Shown here: one piece after another, positions 8,996 to 16,857 of the stretch
Position numbering within the stretch: the stretch's first letter is position 1
Layout of the letters: every line of letters begins with the position of its first letter
Assembly: GCF_002947535.1 (NCBI RefSeq)
Contig: NZ_PUAP01000047.1
Span: forward strand, 1 to 39,112
DNA: 39,112 nt
DNA from: Enterococcus mundtii
GTDB lineage: Bacteria > Bacillota > Bacilli > Lactobacillales > Enterococcaceae
Direction of reading: 5' to 3'
Notes under the pieces: generated by a model
What the model was told of the DNA's origin: nothing
Database searches by the model: none
Seen by the model: only the letters and a program-made list of their open reading frames with translations
Program-made: the position numbers and the translations under genes

Positions 8996-9010
8996 ATTCC
9001 CTCTCGCTTT

Positions 9011-9808
9011 CTATTCTCTATAAGGGCGGTCATCGTTGATTTGGATCAATTGGATATCTTTTGCCTGTCCCGTCTGGTCGTCGATGTCCAAGATACAACC
9101 ACTTAAAAGCCCACGACCTTGTTCCACCACTTCAAACCGCTTTGGTAAAGCCGTTAAAAATTTTTCAATCACTGGTTCACGACGCATCCCTAAAATTCCA
9201 TCATATGGACCCGTCATACCAACATCCGTCAAATACGCCGTTCCTTGTGGTAAGATTCGTGCATCGTTTGTTTGAACGTGAGTATGTGTACCGACTACAG
9301 CAGATACTTTTCCATCTAAAAACCAGCCCATTGCTTGTTTTTCACTCGTCGTTTCTCCATGAAAATCAACAAAAATGATCGGTGTTCTTTTCCGAGCTTC
9401 TTCGACTAACTCGGTCATTTTACGAAATGGATCATCTAAATCAACCATAAATGAACGAGCTTGCATATTGATGACCGCCAGTTCTAATTGATTAACTTTG
9501 ACAAAAACGATTCCTTGCCCAGGCGTTCCTTCTGGAAAATTTGCTGGACGAACCATTTTTTTCGCATCATCGATAAATTCAAAAATATCACGATTGTCCC
9601 ACGTATGATTCCCCATCGTCACGACATCTACGCCATCTTGTAGAAACTTCTTATAGATTTTCTCTGTGATCCCACGACCAGAAGCCGCATTCTCACCATT
9701 CACGATCGTCATTTGTGGACGATATTTTTTCTTCAAGCGAGGGAGATATTCTGTGATCATTTCTCTACCCATCGCACCTACTACATCACCAATAAACAAT
9801 ACCCGCAC
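9011..9808 (-). CDS. ymdB: YmdB family metallophosphodiesterase
   Basis: This 265-residue cytosolic enzyme is of the YmdB/TIGR00282 family, binuclear metallophosphoesterases with 2',3'-cyclic nucleotide phosphodiesterase activity in Bacillus, where it influences biofilm and motility. Metal-ligand motifs in order are GDVVG near the start, VNGENAA, MGNHTWDNRD, VDFHGETTSEK and GTHTHVQTND. Start is GTG 9808, with AGAGGA 6 bases upstream. It is first in the leftward operon with ymcA, mutS, mutL and maf. A TATAAT box at 9841-9846 on the same strand is a plausible -10; the -35 is poor. Confidence 0.93.
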   Translation of the reverse strand: MRVLFIGDVVGAMGREMITEYLPRLKKKYRPQMTIVNGENAASGRGITEKIYKKFLQDGVDVVTMGNHTWDNRDIFEFIDDAKKMVRPANFPEGTPGQGIVFVKVNQLELAVINMQARSFMVDLDDPFRKMTELVEEARKRTPIIFVDFHGETTSEKQAMGWFLDGKVSAVVGTHTHVQTNDARILPQGTAYLTDVGMTGPYDGILGMRREPVIEKFLTALPKRFEVVEQGRGLLSGCILDIDDQTGQAKDIQLIQINDDRPYRE

Positions 9809-9976
9809 ACGATTTCCTCTTCTCTTCTAACGTATCTTATATTATAAGTGTTTTAGTAAAGAAAGGAAAGAGGTTGTAAAAGAAGCTCTTTTCTAGAATA
9901 ATCAGAAAGGCAATTTGGAACTAGCTAGCAACAGCTTTTCCTCTCCTTATCTCTCACTATGTAAATTGTTCAAAAT

Positions 9977-10090
9977 TTATTTTTTTATTCTTTTGACTAA
10001 GTAAACAATAGACAGGGCTAAACCTATGAAGAACATGAACCAAAACAGCAATTTCAAAACCAAAACGACGTGTACGATGATGTCTCCCAT
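9977..10090 (-). CDS. Small hydrophobic peptide, 37 residues, single membrane segment
   Basis: An ORF of 37 residues starts at ATG 10090, 6 bases after a near-perfect AGGAGGTG. It begins MGDIIVHVVL, has one hydrophobic stretch (about residues 4-31) and ends in the basic tail VKRIKK. The ribosome binding site and composition make it very likely to be translated. It matches no family I can name. Single-span peptides with basic tails include type I toxins (Fst/Ldr-like) and small membrane regulators, but the Fst sequence signature is not seen. It lies between ymdB and a HAD gene with a terminator upstream, so it probably has its own promoter. Confidence 0.65.
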   Translation of the reverse strand: MGDIIVHVVLVLKLLFWFMFFIGLALSIVYLVKRIKK

Positions 10091-10172
10091 GATATCACCT
10101 CCTATTTTAAAGAAGTCGGATAGTACCTATCTGATAATATGATAGCATATCGCTTATGTATCATAATGAGGT

Positions 10173-10224
10173 AAAAAAAGAGAGGACATTCAATCAGAAA
10201 AATCCTGTTGCATGCCCTCTTTTC
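10173..10224 (-). terminator. Terminator after the HAD phosphatase gene
   Basis: On the leftward strand, AAAGAGGGCATGCAA (from 10222) pairs with TTGAATGTCCTCTCTTT (to 10177), followed by seven Ts. It lies 33 bp after the stop of the HAD gene and upstream of the small peptide gene. Confidence 0.8.
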
Positions 10225-10256
10225 AACTAAAATTATTGTTGTATGATGTTTATGAC

Positions 10257-11030
10257 CTAAATCAAAGCTAACTCTTTCAATGCCTTCCAAATACCATCTT
10301 GATCATTCGTGTCTGTCACCATTTTGGCTTCCGCTTGGACTTCTGGTACGGCATTCCCCATTGCCACCCCAATACCAGACATACGAAGCATTTCGCGATC
10401 ATTTTGTCCGTCACCAAAACTGATGACGTCTTCTGGCGCAATCCCTACTCGATTGGCTAGGTTCATGATCGTTACCGCTTTGGAACCATCGTGCGGCACC
10501 ACATCGACACTATTTTCGTGCCAGCGCACAAAACGGATACGATCGTAAGCACTGAATTGTTGATCATAAGAGTGATCAAAGAAAGCTAATGCTTGATAGA
10601 CATCCTGTTTTTCAACAAAGTATTCGTCCAATTCTGGTAAATGTGCACCAAATGAATGCATTGCATCTTCCATCATATCGATACGATTAGATGAAAAGCG
10701 TTTGATTGAATCCAAACTTACAAATGCTGTATCAATATCCTTTTCTTGCGCTTCTTGAATAAATTGGTGTAATTGTTCTTGGTCCAGCAAATTTTTATAG
10801 ACTTGTTCATGATCCAAAAATCCGGCTGCACCGTTACATAGAATATAATTGCTAAATGCTAGATCACGGATAACTTCTTGTGCGTGAAAGCGACTACGCC
10901 CTGTAGCAATCGTCACTAAATGTCCATCTTTACGCAGTTTTTCCAAGGCTTCCCTTGTACTGTCCAATGCCTGTTTGTTGGAATCTAACAACGTGCCGTC
11001 GATATCAAAAGCAATTAATTTGCGTGTCAT
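10257..11030 (-). CDS. Cof-type HAD-IIB family phosphatase
   Basis: This 257-residue HAD-superfamily hydrolase carries motif I FDIDGTLLD (nucleophile Asp9 and acid Asp11), motif II with VTIATGRS, a conserved lysine in HDGSKAVTI and motif III-IV GDGQNDREML. The C2 cap between motifs II and III is of the IIB (Cof) kind, whose members dephosphorylate sugar phosphates, FMN or PLP. The substrate cannot be read from sequence. ATG 11030 lies 14 bp after the stop of the AlkD-like gene, so the two are probably co-transcribed. Confidence 0.9.
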   Translation of the reverse strand: MTRKLIAFDIDGTLLDSNKQALDSTREALEKLRKDGHLVTIATGRSRFHAQEVIRDLAFSNYILCNGAAGFLDHEQVYKNLLDQEQLHQFIQEAQEKDIDTAFVSLDSIKRFSSNRIDMMEDAMHSFGAHLPELDEYFVEKQDVYQALAFFDHSYDQQFSAYDRIRFVRWHENSVDVVPHDGSKAVTIMNLANRVGIAPEDVISFGDGQNDREMLRMSGIGVAMGNAVPEVQAEAKMVTDTNDQDGIWKALKELALI

Positions 11031-11044
11031 TCTATCTCGCCTCT

Positions 11045-11677
11045 CTATAAATACTTACTTGCTTCTCTCGTTGCAAGTTTGCTTAGTTCTTTTGTCAATT
11101 GTTCTTTTACCCAAAGTGGATTTGTTTTGCTATAGTCCCGCAGCGCCCAACCAATAGCCTTTTGAATAAAAAATTCCTTTGTTGATCGGTCTGCATCAAT
11201 CGCTCGTTCAAGTAGAGCGACATCTGTCTGTTCTTTAAACCCTAGTTGCAGAGTGATCGCAATTCGTCTTAACCAAAAGTCTTCTTGACCTTCAAATAAT
11301 TGAAAAACCGCCTCAACTTCTTGGTGGAGTTTCCCCCACGTGCTGTAGACTTTTTGCCAAGAATCGATACTGTCCCACCATTCTTTCTGTGAGACAAGCT
11401 CAAGTAACCATACTAAGTTATCAAACGAAAGACGTTTGACGTTCTTTTGGACTAAATCGATCGCTAAATACTGATACTCACGTTCTTCCTGCATATAATA
11501 ATCTTTTACTAATAAAAGTAAGTCTGAAATAGGTATCTTCTGGCTTTCTTTTAAAAGAGCCTTTTGTAGTAACGCTCTTTCTGGCTTAGGAACTCCTGCA
11601 AATCGGAAATGGTGCTTCATGTAAGCTTCCATCTGCTGAGCTTTTTCTTTATTATTCGGAAAAACAATTGTCTCCAA
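11045..11677 (-). CDS. AlkD-like DNA alkylation repair protein
   Basis: This 210-residue all-helical HEAT-like repeat protein is of the DNA alkylation repair (AlkD/AlkC) family. Typical segments are the WWDSID block near residue 105, FWLRRIAI and FFIQKAIGWALRDYSKTNP near the C-terminus. In Bacillus cereus, AlkD is a glycosylase that excises bulky and cationic alkylated bases without base flipping. Start is TTG 11677, with AAGGAGG 7 bases upstream and no ATG in a better position. It is followed after 14 bp by the HAD gene and preceded after 33 bp by the formate/nitrite channel gene on the same strand. Confidence 0.85.
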   Translation of the reverse strand: METIVFPNNKEKAQQMEAYMKHHFRFAGVPKPERALLQKALLKESQKIPISDLLLLVKDYYMQEEREYQYLAIDLVQKNVKRLSFDNLVWLLELVSQKEWWDSIDSWQKVYSTWGKLHQEVEAVFQLFEGQEDFWLRRIAITLQLGFKEQTDVALLERAIDADRSTKEFFIQKAIGWALRDYSKTNPLWVKEQLTKELSKLATREASKYL

Positions 11678-11710
11678 GGGATGTCCTCCTTCGATTTTTA
11701 AAGGAACGAA

Positions 11711-12508
11711 CTAGTCAACATAAGATGATTTCGATTGATTCAACCATGCATAACCTAAACCAATGACTAAACCACCACCAATGTAATTCCCGATCAACGC
11801 AAAGGATAGATTGTGGATCACATTACCAACAGTCATCGCATCCATCTGCCCACCTGAAACAAAATAAGCTAATGTAAATGCCGGGAAGTTGGCAATAACG
11901 TGTTCATAGCCTAAAAAAGCAAAAATGAAAATAATGAAAACAATCGCTAAGACTTTCCCTGCATCATCTTTCATTCGCATACTAATCAATACCGCTGTAT
12001 TTACTACAATGTTGGCAAACATTGCTTCCACCAAAATGGTTGTTGTCGGTTTCGTCAATTTGACTGCAATCGACTCTAACATATAATTATCCATCGGCAG
12101 ATCTTGGAATGGTGTAGTCAAGGAAACTAAAAAACCAAATAATACCCCACCAATCAAGTTAAATAAAATACAAGTAAACAGAATTTTTGCAGCTAGACCT
12201 AATTTTAACCGCTTACGTTGGACCCCAACTGACATATAAAGCATATTTGAGGTACCAAGTTCAGCATTCATGTATAAAATCATGACTAACGACCAACTAA
12301 ACATAAACGCATAAAGTATCTTTCCAAATCCATGAGCAATATGCTCACCTTTGATCGCAATCGAAAAAGCAACAGCAGTTCCAAGTGTCAAAAACAAACT
12401 GGCTAATACAGCACGCACGGCATAACGGGCGTAACTATTTCCGATCAAATCAACTTTCTTTTCGATTGATGCCTCAATCTTTTCAAACAACGGTGATACT
12501 GGGTTCAT
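11711..12508 (-). CDS. Formate/nitrite transporter (FNT) family channel
   Basis: This 265-residue integral membrane protein has six predicted helices and forms pentameric channels in the family. The conserved central histidine is in GYEHVIANFPAF (about residue 200). The FNT repeat features are present, including NMLYMS in the first half and NIVVNTAV in the second. Family members pass formate, nitrite, hydrosulfide or lactate; in a fermenting enterococcus, formate exchange linked to pyruvate formate-lyase is most likely, but this is inferred. Start ATG 12508 has AAAGGAGAAAAGAG upstream and a good promoter 60-85 bp upstream. Confidence 0.9.
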   Translation of the reverse strand: MNPVSPLFEKIEASIEKKVDLIGNSYARYAVRAVLASLFLTLGTAVAFSIAIKGEHIAHGFGKILYAFMFSWSLVMILYMNAELGTSNMLYMSVGVQRKRLKLGLAAKILFTCILFNLIGGVLFGFLVSLTTPFQDLPMDNYMLESIAVKLTKPTTTILVEAMFANIVVNTAVLISMRMKDDAGKVLAIVFIIFIFAFLGYEHVIANFPAFTLAYFVSGGQMDAMTVGNVIHNLSFALIGNYIGGGLVIGLGYAWLNQSKSSYVD

Positions 12509-12566
12509 CTCTTTTCTCCTTTAAGATTTGTTCAATTATTTTCATGCTTTTGGCATATACCCTCTT

Positions 12567-12595
12567 ATTCTATAGACAGAACTGGGGTTTGTAAA
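12567..12595 (-). promoter_or_regulatory. Promoter of the formate/nitrite channel gene
   Basis: On the reverse strand, TTTACA (12595-12590) and TAGAAT (12572-12567) are separated by 17 bp, a near-consensus sigma-A promoter directed at the channel gene. Confidence 0.75.
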
Positions 12596-12616
12596 GCTTT
12601 TTTGCTACTTATTCTC

Positions 12617-12646
12617 TTGACATTGATAGGCCATATCGCTTATACT
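12617..12646 (+). promoter_or_regulatory. rpsD promoter
   Basis: A consensus TTGACA (12617-12622) and TATACT (12641-12646) are separated by 18 bp. Transcription would start near 12653, giving a leader of about 180 bases before rpsD. Confidence 0.85.
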
Positions 12647-12691
12647 GTAATTCGTGTAAAATAATGCAGCAGAAAAATAATAACTCGTCCC

Positions 12692-12762
12692 TAGTTTGTT
12701 GCCCCGCTTCGGGTTCAATTGCGTAACCGCGGCTGCAAAGGTGAAGATTGAAGAACAAACTA
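12692..12762 (+). promoter_or_regulatory. Structured rpsD leader, probable S4-binding autoregulatory RNA
   Basis: A 9-bp perfect closing stem (TAGTTTGTT 12692-12700 with AACAAACTA 12754-12762) encloses a CCCG-CTT-CGGG hairpin and a second helix TTCAAT/ATTGAA holding a GCG/CGC stem, so it forms a multi-branched junction. S4 is known to repress its own gene in Firmicutes by binding a structured leader. The position between promoter and rpsD fits, though I cannot align it to the known leader model here. Confidence 0.65.
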
Positions 12763-12831
12763 TACGATTATGAATTTTTTAACGGATTATTTTACTCCAA
12801 AAAATATAGTTATCTATTGGAGGAAATTTTA

Positions 12832-13443
12832 ATGTCTCGTTATACAGGACCATCATGGAAAATTTCTCGTCGCCTAGGTATTTCATTATCTGGCACAGGA
12901 AAAGAATTAGCACGTCGCCCTTACGCTCCAGGTCAACATGGACCAAACAGCCGTGGCAAACAATCAGAATACGGTATGCAATTAACTGAAAAACAAAAAT
13001 TACGTCATATGTACGGTATGAACGAACGTCAATTCCGTAACTTGTTCGTTAAAGCAAGCAAAATCAAAGAAGGTAAACACGGGGTTAACTTCATGATCTT
13101 ACTAGAACAACGTTTAGACAATGTTGTTTATCGTTTAGGTCTTGCAACTACTCGTCGTCAAGCACGTCAATTAGTTAACCATGGTCATATCATGGTTGAT
13201 GGCAAACGTGTTGATATCCCTTCATACCACGTTGCAGTTGGTCAAGTGATCTCAGTTCGTGAAAAATCACAAAACATCTCAACTGTAAAAGAAGCAGTTG
13301 AAGCAACTGTTGGACGTCCAGCATTCGTAAGCTTTGACGCTGAAAAATTAGAAGGTTCATTGACTCGTTTACCAGAACGTGACGAATTGTACCCAGAAAT
13401 CGACGAAGCACTTGTCGTTGAATACTACAACCAAAGCCTATAA
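12832..13443 (+). CDS. rpsD: 30S ribosomal protein S4
   Basis: This 203-residue primary 16S rRNA-binding protein initiates assembly of the 30S body. It begins [16 protein letters not shown]. The S4 RNA-binding domain is about residues 93-155, including [33 protein letters not shown] and [12 protein letters not shown]. The frame is open further upstream, but ATG 12832 follows GGAGGAAATTTTA and gives the family start; the upstream part is the regulatory leader. It is single-gene, with its own promoter, leader and terminator, as in Bacillus. Confidence 0.98.
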   Translation: MSRYTGPSWKISRRLGISLSGTGKELARRPYAPGQHGPNSRGKQSEYGMQLTEKQKLRHMYGMNERQFRNLFVKASKIKEGKHGVNFMILLEQRLDNVVYRLGLATTRRQARQLVNHGHIMVDGKRVDIPSYHVAVGQVISVREKSQNISTVKEAVEATVGRPAFVSFDAEKLEGSLTRLPERDELYPEIDEALVVEYYNQSL

Positions 13444-13460
13444 TTCAAAAAACTTTGGTA

Positions 13461-13500
13461 CAAAAAAAGCCGGCTATCTTTTGGATAGCTGGTTTTTTGT
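13461..13500 (+). terminator. rpsD terminator
   Basis: The stem AAAAGCCGGCTATC / GATAGCTGGTTTT, with a four-base loop and trailing T run, lies 18 bp after the rpsD stop. Confidence 0.9.
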
Positions 13501-13613
13501 GCTTTATTTTATCATTTTTATCAATCAATCTACCTCACAAGTCTTCCTCTATTAAAGCGCCATGAATACACCTACAGTTACTGCCGTTTCACTTTTTTGA
13601 TAAATCTGATGGT

Positions 13614-14135
13614 TCAATTCGATAAATATCTATATATTCTTTTAGAGCTATCACCCATAAATAAAACTGGATTTAGATTTTCAGCAAACAACTGTCCATT
13701 TTTTATTAATGTATCATCCACTGATCTTCTGAGAATTGTCGCAAAGACATGACTAATTCCTTCAACTTCTAGTATATTTTCAACTTGGCATTCGAAGTTG
13801 ATACAACTTTCTTGAATGATTGGAGCATCAATCAACTTAGATGTCTCGTAATGAAATGCACCCGGCACGTTAAATTTATCGATTTTACTTAATCCACCGA
13901 TTTCTGTCTGTTTTAAATAGTCTCTAGTGACCAAATTGAAGGTAAAACAACGAAAGGTTGAAATTTGTGCTGCTGCATTACTCTCGCTAGAAAGACCTAT
14001 AACCAATTGATTATCCAACGTATAAGAAGAACTGCACGTTGTATAGTTGAAACCAAATACTTCATCTTTATAACCCAATACAAAGATAGGAAAACCATAA
14101 TATAGTTTTTTCGTATCCAAAAGTTTTTTTATCAT
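13614..14135 (-). CDS. Flavin reductase-like (FMN-binding split barrel) protein
   Basis: This 173-residue protein resembles the flavin reductase-like domain family, FMN-binding split-barrel proteins that include NAD(P)H:flavin oxidoreductases. Visible features are the N-terminal PIFVLGYKDE, the GFNYTTCSSSYTLDN block where flavin contacts usually lie, a central FNLVTRDYL and a C-terminal NPVLFMGDSSKRIYRYL resembling the usual RY/YxxG-type end. Start ATG 14135 follows AAGGAGTAAAGT. Composition is a little more AT-rich than the neighbours. No partner gene identifies a substrate. Monocistronic. Confidence 0.7.
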   Translation of the reverse strand: MIKKLLDTKKLYYGFPIFVLGYKDEVFGFNYTTCSSSYTLDNQLVIGLSSESNAAAQISTFRCFTFNLVTRDYLKQTEIGGLSKIDKFNVPGAFHYETSKLIDAPIIQESCINFECQVENILEVEGISHVFATILRRSVDDTLIKNGQLFAENLNPVLFMGDSSKRIYRYLSN

Positions 14136-15059
14136 ACTTTACTCCTTAATATTAGAATGAAGATTCTGTAACATCACACCCCATCAGTGCAATCGTCTCT
14201 TAGTGGTCAGTTCCTGTTCCAAATGCACATTGAATTAGACCTACGCTTCTTTACCTTATCGAAACGAGTCGGTGATAAAAGTTAAAATTGATTGTTGTTT
14301 TTGACCTTACATGCGAATAAACGGCGAGAACAGAAGTCCCCTCTTCAAGAGATAAGGCGAATTCCACAAAAATCTAAAGACAATTTTCGTAGAATCCACC
14401 TTATTTCTTAAGGATAGACACTTCTGTCCTAACCTCAAAAAAACGTATGCACTTCGCTATTCTGAGTTTTTTCTTTTCATGTGTAGTTCTGTATCAAACA
14501 TGCGTAAGTACAGACACCCTCACTGCTTGGTGAACAACACCTGGTTCGATGTTCCCTAGCTTCCTTTCAACAATATATCCTTTGACTACCATGCTTCACT
14601 TACTTGACGAAGGATAGAAGAGAATCTCTACAGCATAAGAATTTGAAACTGAACAAAAATTGTGGGATCAATCATCCCATGAAAGAGGTTCTGTAAGCAC
14701 TCAACTGCTTGGTGTCTCCCATTATCAATGGTGGATAGACGGTTACATCATGTGTTTCACAGTTGTTGCCTTTTAGCTGTTCATCGTTTAATCAGCTTCT
14801 TCGTTTCAAAAGAAAGCCGTTCGACGTTCTTTGGGTGATCCAGCAAAAAAAAACTTTCATTAATCACGTTCAGTACTTATCTGTAGATGAATCATCCTCA
14901 TTCCTTCTTCTTTTCTATGTGCCAAAATATAGTTGATTATGTTATATAAAAATTATATCACGTATCAAAACGCTTGCTATTCATACTTTTTCTCACATTT
15001 GGAAATATTTTTGCACTCTTACTTCTTATGTGCTTTTTCAAAATATATCATAAAGAGAC
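14136..15059. other. Gene-free, hairpin-rich intergenic stretch
   Basis: About 0.92 kb holds no ORF with a ribosome binding site on either strand. It contains the long imperfect palindrome at 14322-14431, a TGGGAT/ATCCCA hairpin at about 14663-14680, and two related segments sharing CTGCTTGGTG (near 14524 and 14705) about 180 bp apart. It looks like a mosaic of decayed intergenic repeats, but a small RNA is not excluded. Confidence 0.5.
14322..14431. repeat. Long imperfect palindrome (palindromic intergenic repeat)
   Basis: The arm GAACAGAAG ... ATAAGGCGAATTCCAC-AAAAAT pairs over roughly 45 bases with ATTTTCGTAGAATCCACCTTAT ... CTTCTGTCC, leaving a short loop around 14375-14382. The RNA form would be one extended hairpin. 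No T run follows immediately, so it is not a typical terminator. Confidence 0.65.
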
Positions 15060-15088
15060 TTTACATTTATTTTCTCTTCCTCTATAAT
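15060..15088 (+). promoter_or_regulatory. bioY promoter
   Basis: TTTACA (15060-15065) and the consensus TATAAT (15083-15088) are separated by 17 bp. The start of transcription would fall inside the downstream BirA operator. Confidence 0.85.
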
Positions 15089-15123
15089 TTCGTTAACCAA
15101 AAAAATAAAAAAGGTTAACGAAA
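15088..15123. promoter_or_regulatory. BirA operator of bioY
   Basis: A perfect palindrome, TTTCGTTAACC-N14-GGTTAACGAAA, begins on the last base of the -10 box and ends 9 bp before the bioY ATG. The GTTAAC half-sites and their 14-15 bp spacing match the form of Firmicute BirA operators, where biotinyl-AMP-bound BirA blocks transcription when biotin is plentiful. Confidence 0.85.
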
Positions 15124-15132
15124 GGAGAACGA

Positions 15133-15687
15133 ATGACAAAATCATTAAAAGAACTTATACTCGTTGCCGAATTTACAGCAATTATTGCAGTCCTCTCACA
15201 ATTTACTATCCCATTAGGTCTGGTTCCTCTTACTGGCCAGACTTTTGCGATTGGCTTGACCGCCACATTTCTTGGAAAACGTGCTGGTACCCTCGCAGTT
15301 TGTATGTACCTCTTATTAGGCTTGATCGGACTTCCCGTCTTTTCTGGCATGACTGGGGGAATGGGCATCTTATTCGGACCATCAGGTGGATACCTTTTTG
15401 GTTTCATTCTCCAATCTTTCTTCATTGGTTGGTGGATCGAAAAGACCAGTACGCGCTTTTTCCACGCTTGGTGTGCAAATCTATTCGGCTCTCTTCTTGC
15501 TTTAGTTGTAGGTACGCTTTGGTTATCATTTAGTAGTCATTTGCCATTTCAAACTGCGCTATTGAGCGGATTCGTCCCATTCTTGTTACCTGAGTTGCTC
15601 AAAAGTACGGGAGCGGCTTATATTGGAACCACTTTGAGAAGACGATTACGTTTCAAATCAGACGCATTACTTTCATCAAAGAAATAA
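15133..15687 (+). CDS. bioY: BioY, biotin-specific S component of an ECF transporter
   Basis: This 184-residue, six-helix membrane protein begins MTKSLKELILVAEFTAIIAVLSQF and carries the BioY motifs GLVPLTGQTFAIGL, GLIGLPVFSG and the glycine-rich GILFGPSGGYLFGF. It binds biotin and works with the shared EcfA-A'-T energising module encoded elsewhere. Start ATG 15133 follows AAAGGAGAAC. The operator directly upstream shows control by BirA, so this is the biotin scavenging route of an organism that probably does not make biotin. Confidence 0.95.
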   Translation: MTKSLKELILVAEFTAIIAVLSQFTIPLGLVPLTGQTFAIGLTATFLGKRAGTLAVCMYLLLGLIGLPVFSGMTGGMGILFGPSGGYLFGFILQSFFIGWWIEKTSTRFFHAWCANLFGSLLALVVGTLWLSFSSHLPFQTALLSGFVPFLLPELLKSTGAAYIGTTLRRRLRFKSDALLSSKK

Positions 15688-15729
15688 CTAGCAGGATGTG
15701 AACAAAACTGTTTCCCTTCGAGAAATGAT

Positions 15730-15772
15730 GCGGAACCCATGGGAATTACGAACCAAATTTTATGGGTTCCGC
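15730..15772. terminator. Hairpin between the convergent bioY and quinone oxidoreductase genes
   Basis: An 11-bp perfect stem (GCGGAACCCAT 15730-15740 with ATGGGTTCCGC 15762-15772) has a 21-base loop. It lacks a strong T run on either side, so termination is likely but not certain. It sits between two converging genes. Confidence 0.5.
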
Positions 15773-15822
15773 CTTATCTCCGAAATATTGCTCTTATGCT
15801 ATATTTGACGCTTAAGAGCTTA

Positions 15823-16773
15823 CTAAGGCTGCAAAAGTATTTTCCCTATACTTTTACCTGATTCAAGATGATCATGGGCATTTTTTCCTTCTTTTAAAGA
15901 ATAAATCGTTGGTGGGCTTGTTACTATCTTTCCATCTTCAAAATACTTGAATAATCTTGCACTTCTTTCTTTTCGTTCATCTGGGCTAGTTAAGTAATCC
16001 CAAAGATCACCAGTTAGTATACTCTTGGATTGAGATAGTAATTTAATGAAATCAATAGTTGGCGGTGTTCCCCCAGCCATACCGAAGAAAACCACTGCTC
16101 CTCTGTTTTTGAGCAACGAAATACTATCAAGTAACGTAGACCCTACCCCATCGTAGACTGTATCGAAAAAAGACTGGAAGTTAGATTCCCAACCAGATTT
16201 TCTTAAAAAAACCATCTCTGCACCTTGACTCAATGCGAGCTTTCTCTTCTCTTCCGTAGAAGTGACCCCATAAACTTTGACCCCATCCGCAGTTAACATT
16301 TGCGATAAAATTTGGCCTACTCCGCCACTGATACCATGGACAAAAGCATGATCATTTACTTGATTCATACCTAGATCATGCGCTAGAAAATCTGCGGTCA
16401 ATCCTTGTAACCCAATACTTGCAGCTAACTGGCTATCAACAGACTTAGGGATTCTTATCGCATGCCCTTCCGGTACAGCTACCAGTTCAGCATTTGCAAA
16501 CGGAACATCGACAAACAACACTTTGTCGCCAACTTCATACTCGGTGACCGCAGTACCTAATTCAACTACTGTCCCTACTCCTTCATAGCCATTGATATAA
16601 GGTTTGTGTTCTTCTATATGATAGTCCCCTTTTCTTCGATAAATGTCTGCATAATTCAGTCCAATATATTCCATTTGAACTAACAACTCTTTGTCGCCAA
16701 CCACTGGATCAGGTAGTTCACCATACTTTAAAACGTCCGAACTTCCAAAGCATTCAAAATATAAACCATTCAT
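15823..16773 (-). CDS. Zinc-free MDR family NADPH:quinone oxidoreductase
   Basis: This 316-residue protein is of the quinone oxidoreductase branch of medium-chain dehydrogenases. It has the GroES-like N-terminal half with GLNYADIYRRKGDY and GYEGVGTVVELG, and a Rossmann half with the NADPH loop HGISGGVGQILSQM and GVTSTEEKRKLA. Cysteine ligands for the catalytic zinc are missing, as in QOR-type enzymes. It probably reduces quinones or enones using NADPH. Start ATG 16773 follows AGGGGGTATATAA. The next gene on this strand begins well upstream, so co-transcription with the glycosyltransferase is possible but unproven. Confidence 0.88.
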   Translation of the reverse strand: MNGLYFECFGSSDVLKYGELPDPVVGDKELLVQMEYIGLNYADIYRRKGDYHIEEHKPYINGYEGVGTVVELGTAVTEYEVGDKVLFVDVPFANAELVAVPEGHAIRIPKSVDSQLAASIGLQGLTADFLAHDLGMNQVNDHAFVHGISGGVGQILSQMLTADGVKVYGVTSTEEKRKLALSQGAEMVFLRKSGWESNFQSFFDTVYDGVGSTLLDSISLLKNRGAVVFFGMAGGTPPTIDFIKLLSQSKSILTGDLWDYLTSPDERKERSARLFKYFEDGKIVTSPPTIYSLKEGKNAHDHLESGKSIGKILLQP

Positions 16774-16857
16774 TTATATACCCCCTAGAATAACACCCAT
16801 TATTTTAAAATGAACCCGTTCATGTTTCTCTTTAACAACATCCTTCAAAAGCACATA

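Noticed and set aside
9977-10090. Fst-type toxin assignment for the small membrane peptide
   Set aside because: The characteristic Fst/Ldr core is not present and no paired antisense RNA could be identified by eye, so it is left as an unassigned peptide.
12748-12831. In-frame upstream extension of rpsD
   Set aside because: The family start [10 protein letters not shown] and a strong GGAGG site fix the start at 12832. The upstream part coincides with the structured leader.
15093-15425. Reverse ORF opposite bioY
   Set aside because: It is proline-rich, has no ribosome binding site, and mirrors the bioY codons.
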